A DNA stretch of 64,000 nucleotides from Chryseobacterium viscerum (GTDB lineage Bacteria; Bacteroidota; Bacteroidia; Flavobacteriales; Weeksellaceae), in contig NZ_PPEG02000004.1 in assembly GCF_002899945.2 (NCBI RefSeq), positions 248,001 to 312,000 of the forward strand, in the 5' to 3' direction. Position numbers and translations under genes: made by a program. The notes under the pieces were generated by a model that saw only the letters and a list, made by a program, of their open reading frames with translations, was not told where the DNA came from and searched no databases. Of this stretch, positions 61,498 to 64,000 are shown one piece after another (the stretch's first letter is position 1; each line of letters begins with the position of its first letter).

Positions 61498-63426
61498 ATG
61501 CTTTCGGTTCAAAGTTTAGGATTACATCATTCAGGAAATTATTTATTTCAAAATGTCAATTTCACCATTAAAAAGGATGATAAAGTAGGTCTGGTAGGTA
61601 AAAATGGAGCGGGGAAATCCACTTTATTGAAAATGCTGTCCAAAGAAATTAATTTCTACGAAGGAGAAGTGGTCACTGAAGGAAGTATTACCATTGGTTT
61701 CCTGAAACAGGACCTTGATTTCGTAAAAGGAAGAACGGTTTGGGCTGAAACGATGCAGGCTTTCGAACAGATTAATGCATGGAAAAACGAGCTTGAGGAG
61801 GTGAATCACCAAATGACTGTCAGAACAGACTATGAAAGTGATTCTTATACAGATCTGATTAATAAAATGACCGAACTGAATGACCTTTTGATGAACCATG
61901 ATGCCTACAATCTTGAAGGTGACATGGAGAAAGTGTTATTTGGTTTAGGGTTTAAAGCCGATGATTTCCAAAAAATCACCGATGAATTTTCCGGAGGATG
62001 GAGAATGAGAATCGAATTGGCAAAATTACTTCTGCAGAAGAATGACATTATGCTTCTCGATGAGCCCACCAACCACCTGGATATGGAATCCATCATCTGG
62101 TTGGAGAACTTCCTGAAGGACTATCCGGGAGCTATTGTTCTTGTAAGTCACGATAAACAGTTTATGACTGCGGTTTGTAACCGTACTTTCGATATCAACA
62201 ATAGAAAAGTTGAGGATTATAAAGCCAATTACTCCAAGTATTTGGTCATGAGAGAGGATCGCCGTGAAAAACTGATTCAGGCTAAAAAGAATCAGGATGC
62301 GGAGATCAAGCAGATGGAAGACAACATTAATAAGTTCCGTGCAAGTGCTACAAAAGCATCTTTCGCACAGTCGCTTATTAAAAGATTAGATAAAATAGAA
62401 CGTATCGAAGTTGACAATGAAGACGTTTCAAAATTCAACATTCGTTTCGTACAATCTATGGTTCCGGGGAAAGTGATCTTTGAAGCAATAAATATGGGGA
62501 AAGCTTACGGGCAGAAGCAGATTTTTGATGATGTAGATTTCATTGTTCAGAGAGGAGACAGAATTGCTCTTTTAGGACAGAACGGACAGGGAAAAACAAC
62601 TTTAGCTAAAATTTTAGCAGGAGATATTAAAGATTATTCAGGAACCTGGAATCTAGGTCACAATGTGAATATCGGGTACTTTGCTCAGAATCAGGAAGAG
62701 GTCTTAACCCCTAATAAAACTGTTCTGGAAGAAGCAGAAGATGCTGCAACAGAAGAGACAAGACCTAGGGTAAGAGACCTATTAGGATCTTTCCTATTCC
62801 AGGGAGATGCCGTTTCTAAGAAAACAAAAGTACTTTCCGGAGGAGAGAGAAACCGTCTGGCACTTTGTAAACTATTGCTTCGTCCTTTCAATACGTTGAT
62901 TATGGATGAGCCTACCAATCACCTTGATATTCAGTCTAAGGAAATTATCAAGCTGGCATTGCAGAATTTTGAAGGAACTTTGATTGTGATTTCTCACGAC
63001 AGGGAATTCCTACAGGGACTTTGTGATAAGATCTACGAATTCCGTGATGGGAAAATGAAAGAATTCCTTGGAGATATCAACGAATATCTTGAGTACAGAC
63101 AAAAAGAAACGATTAGAGAGATTTCTGCAGAAAAAGCCAAACTTCACCAGGAAGTAAAGGTAGAACCCAAGAAAGTAGAAGAAAAACCAGCCGTGAGCAG
63201 CAGCCAGACTTCTAATATTGTGAGTAAAGAGCAGAAAAATATTCAGAATAAAATCAAAAAAGTAGAAGAGAAAATTTCTGAGCTTGAAACAAAAGTAGAG
63301 GAAATGGAAGCTTCTTTTGCCAAAGAAAACCCTTCAGATGAAACCTTAGAGAAATACAATAAAGCTAAGGAAGAGCTGGACACAGCACTACAGGAGTGGG
63401 AATATCTTGGAACCCAACTTGATTAA
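61498..63426 (+). CDS. ABC-F family ATPase
   Basis: 642 aa. Two ABC domains: Walker A GLVGKNGAGKST (33-43) and LLGQNGQGKTT (about 358-368); signature FSGGWRMR and LSGGERNR; Walker B LLDEPTNHLD and IMDEPTNHLD. Inter-domain linker KNQDAEIKQMEDNINKFRASATKASFAQS. C-terminal coiled coil rich in K/E (KKVEEKISELETKVEEM). ABC-F proteins bind the ribosome (Uup/EttA/RlxA groups); no transmembrane domain. Uup-like by its coil. Confidence 0.93.
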   Translation: MLSVQSLGLHHSGNYLFQNVNFTIKKDDKVGLVGKNGAGKSTLLKMLSKEINFYEGEVVTEGSITIGFLKQDLDFVKGRTVWAETMQAFEQINAWKNELEEVNHQMTVRTDYESDSYTDLINKMTELNDLLMNHDAYNLEGDMEKVLFGLGFKADDFQKITDEFSGGWRMRIELAKLLLQKNDIMLLDEPTNHLDMESIIWLENFLKDYPGAIVLVSHDKQFMTAVCNRTFDINNRKVEDYKANYSKYLVMREDRREKLIQAKKNQDAEIKQMEDNINKFRASATKASFAQSLIKRLDKIERIEVDNEDVSKFNIRFVQSMVPGKVIFEAINMGKAYGQKQIFDDVDFIVQRGDRIALLGQNGQGKTTLAKILAGDIKDYSGTWNLGHNVNIGYFAQNQEEVLTPNKTVLEEAEDAATEETRPRVRDLLGSFLFQGDAVSKKTKVLSGGERNRLALCKLLLRPFNTLIMDEPTNHLDIQSKEIIKLALQNFEGTLIVISHDREFLQGLCDKIYEFRDGKMKEFLGDINEYLEYRQKETIREISAEKAKLHQEVKVEPKKVEEKPAVSSSQTSNIVSKEQKNIQNKIKKVEEKISELETKVEEMEASFAKENPSDETLEKYNKAKEELDTALQEWEYLGTQLD

Positions 63427-63436
63427 AAATAAAATA

Positions 63437-63472
63437 AAAATGCTTCATCAACTAAAAGTTATGAAGCATTTT
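63437..63472 (+). terminator. Terminator after the ABC-F gene
   Basis: AAAATGCTTCAT (63437-63448) / ATGAAGCATTTT (63461-63472), perfect 12-bp, T-tract. Confidence 0.9.
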
Positions 63473-63561
63473 TTGTAACAGAACCTTATTTATTACTACA
63501 TATTATCAATAGTTGCAAAGTAATTTAATAAAAGTTTAAGGAAACAATTAAATTATTTTCA

Positions 63562-63569
63562 TAATTTTG
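63562..63569 (+). promoter_or_regulatory. Predicted -7 element immediately before 63574
   Basis: TAATTTTG matches TAnnTTTG and lies 4 bases before the ATG at 63574: predicts a leaderless or near-leaderless transcript. Confidence 0.5.
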
Positions 63570-63573
63570 AACC

Positions 63574-63930
63574 ATGATTTTTAAAGAAAGCAGAAATTTA
63601 AAGAGTTTTATCTCCAAGCTATTGTTTGGGGTATATTTCCTCGCGCTGCTTTCTCAGAGCTTTCACCATCACGATTCTGTCGACTATTTTAAGGCTTTCA
63701 ATCTTAAAAAAGTGGAGAATACAGTGACGAAAGCTGTTACTAAAGAGAAAGCTGGCGATTGTCTGGCCTGCCACTTTTTGGTTACCGGACATACCTTAGC
63801 TCCTGAAGAATTCAGTTTTACTTTCGAGCATTACAGCCATGAAGTAAAACAAATCATCGCCGTTCAGGAGAAAATCTGGTCTCAGACCAAATTCAATTTT
63901 CAGCTTCGGGGACCTCCCGCAATTTCATAA
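63574..63930 (+). CDS. Hypothetical His/Cys-containing membrane-anchored protein
   Basis: 118 aa. N-terminal hydrophobic helix (FISKLLFGVYFLALLSQSF) followed by a HHH cluster (FHHHDSVDY) and DCLACHFLVTGHTLAPEEF, so histidines and a CxxC are exposed on the outer side; a metal role is possible by composition. No family recognised with certainty. Gene order to the right is outside the window (ends at 63930). Confidence 0.6.
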   Translation: MIFKESRNLKSFISKLLFGVYFLALLSQSFHHHDSVDYFKAFNLKKVENTVTKAVTKEKAGDCLACHFLVTGHTLAPEEFSFTFEHYSHEVKQIIAVQEKIWSQTKFNFQLRGPPAIS

Positions 63931-64000
63931 TTCTTAGATTCTATAGGGTTTAAAGTTTTTTACTTTAAAGTTCAATGTTTAATGCTTCAAATTTGATGTT

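Overview
The window looks like a chromosomal segment of a Flavobacteriia bacterium, most likely Chryseobacterium or a close relative. Evidence: low G+C, A/T-rich spacers, promoters of the Bacteroidota TAnnTTTG type, no Shine-Dalgarno-like leaders, several protein families typical of that genus as I know them, and dispersed intergenic repeats of the Chryseobacterium kind. Identification is from gene content only.

The left edge is core: the 3' end of katG with a strong terminator. About 0.8-35.2 kb is accessory DNA. It starts with HTH proteins, a fatty-acid-hydroxylase-family membrane enzyme, an AraC regulator with a membrane domain, and a secreted fibrinogen-like protein (0.8-6.7 kb). Then comes a dense conflict/defence island (7.1-29.4 kb): a 1128-aa HD + Hsp90-type ATPase protein; a complete retron (RT plus a recognisable msr-msd locus) in a tight operon with a phosphoribosyltransferase-like gene and a three-component ABC (ABC-3C) set; two unrecognised proteins with HEPN-like features; an AbiEii-type nucleotidyltransferase with a DUF6922-like partner; a KAP-type P-loop NTPase paired with a PD-(D/E)XK nuclease; and an Mrr-like nuclease with an XRE regulator. 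The island ends in an integration module (29.6-35.2 kb): three unrecognised genes, small HTH proteins, and a large serine recombinase whose reading frame runs through the terminator and body of tRNA-Gln(TTG).

From 35.3 kb to the right edge the DNA is mainly housekeeping: der, a Pls/PosA-type single-module NRPS, upp, an alpha/beta hydrolase, comF, a glyoxylate-shunt cluster (short-chain fatty acyl regulator, aceB, aceA) with two palindromic candidate operators, ompH/skp, a thioesterase, queD, an lpxH-like hydrolase, a LuxE-like acyltransferase, aqpZ, a membrane protein/histidine kinase/response regulator operon, a Tle1/DUF2235 protein whose nucleophile serine is replaced by glycine, and an ABC-F ATPase.

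The most interesting locus is 10.9-17.2 kb on the minus strand. Five genes (ABC-3C sensor-like subunit, middle component, DUF3732 ATPase, PRTase, RT) are almost gapless. The only real spacer, between PRTase and RT, is bounded by a perfect 16-bp inverted repeat. It contains three short hairpins and then a 12-bp hairpin with a pyrimidine loop, which is the layout expected of retron a1-msr-msd-a2. The a1 repeat overlaps the PRTase stop codon and a2 overlaps the RT start codon. The sequence suggests one transcript coding for both an ABC-3C system and a retron.
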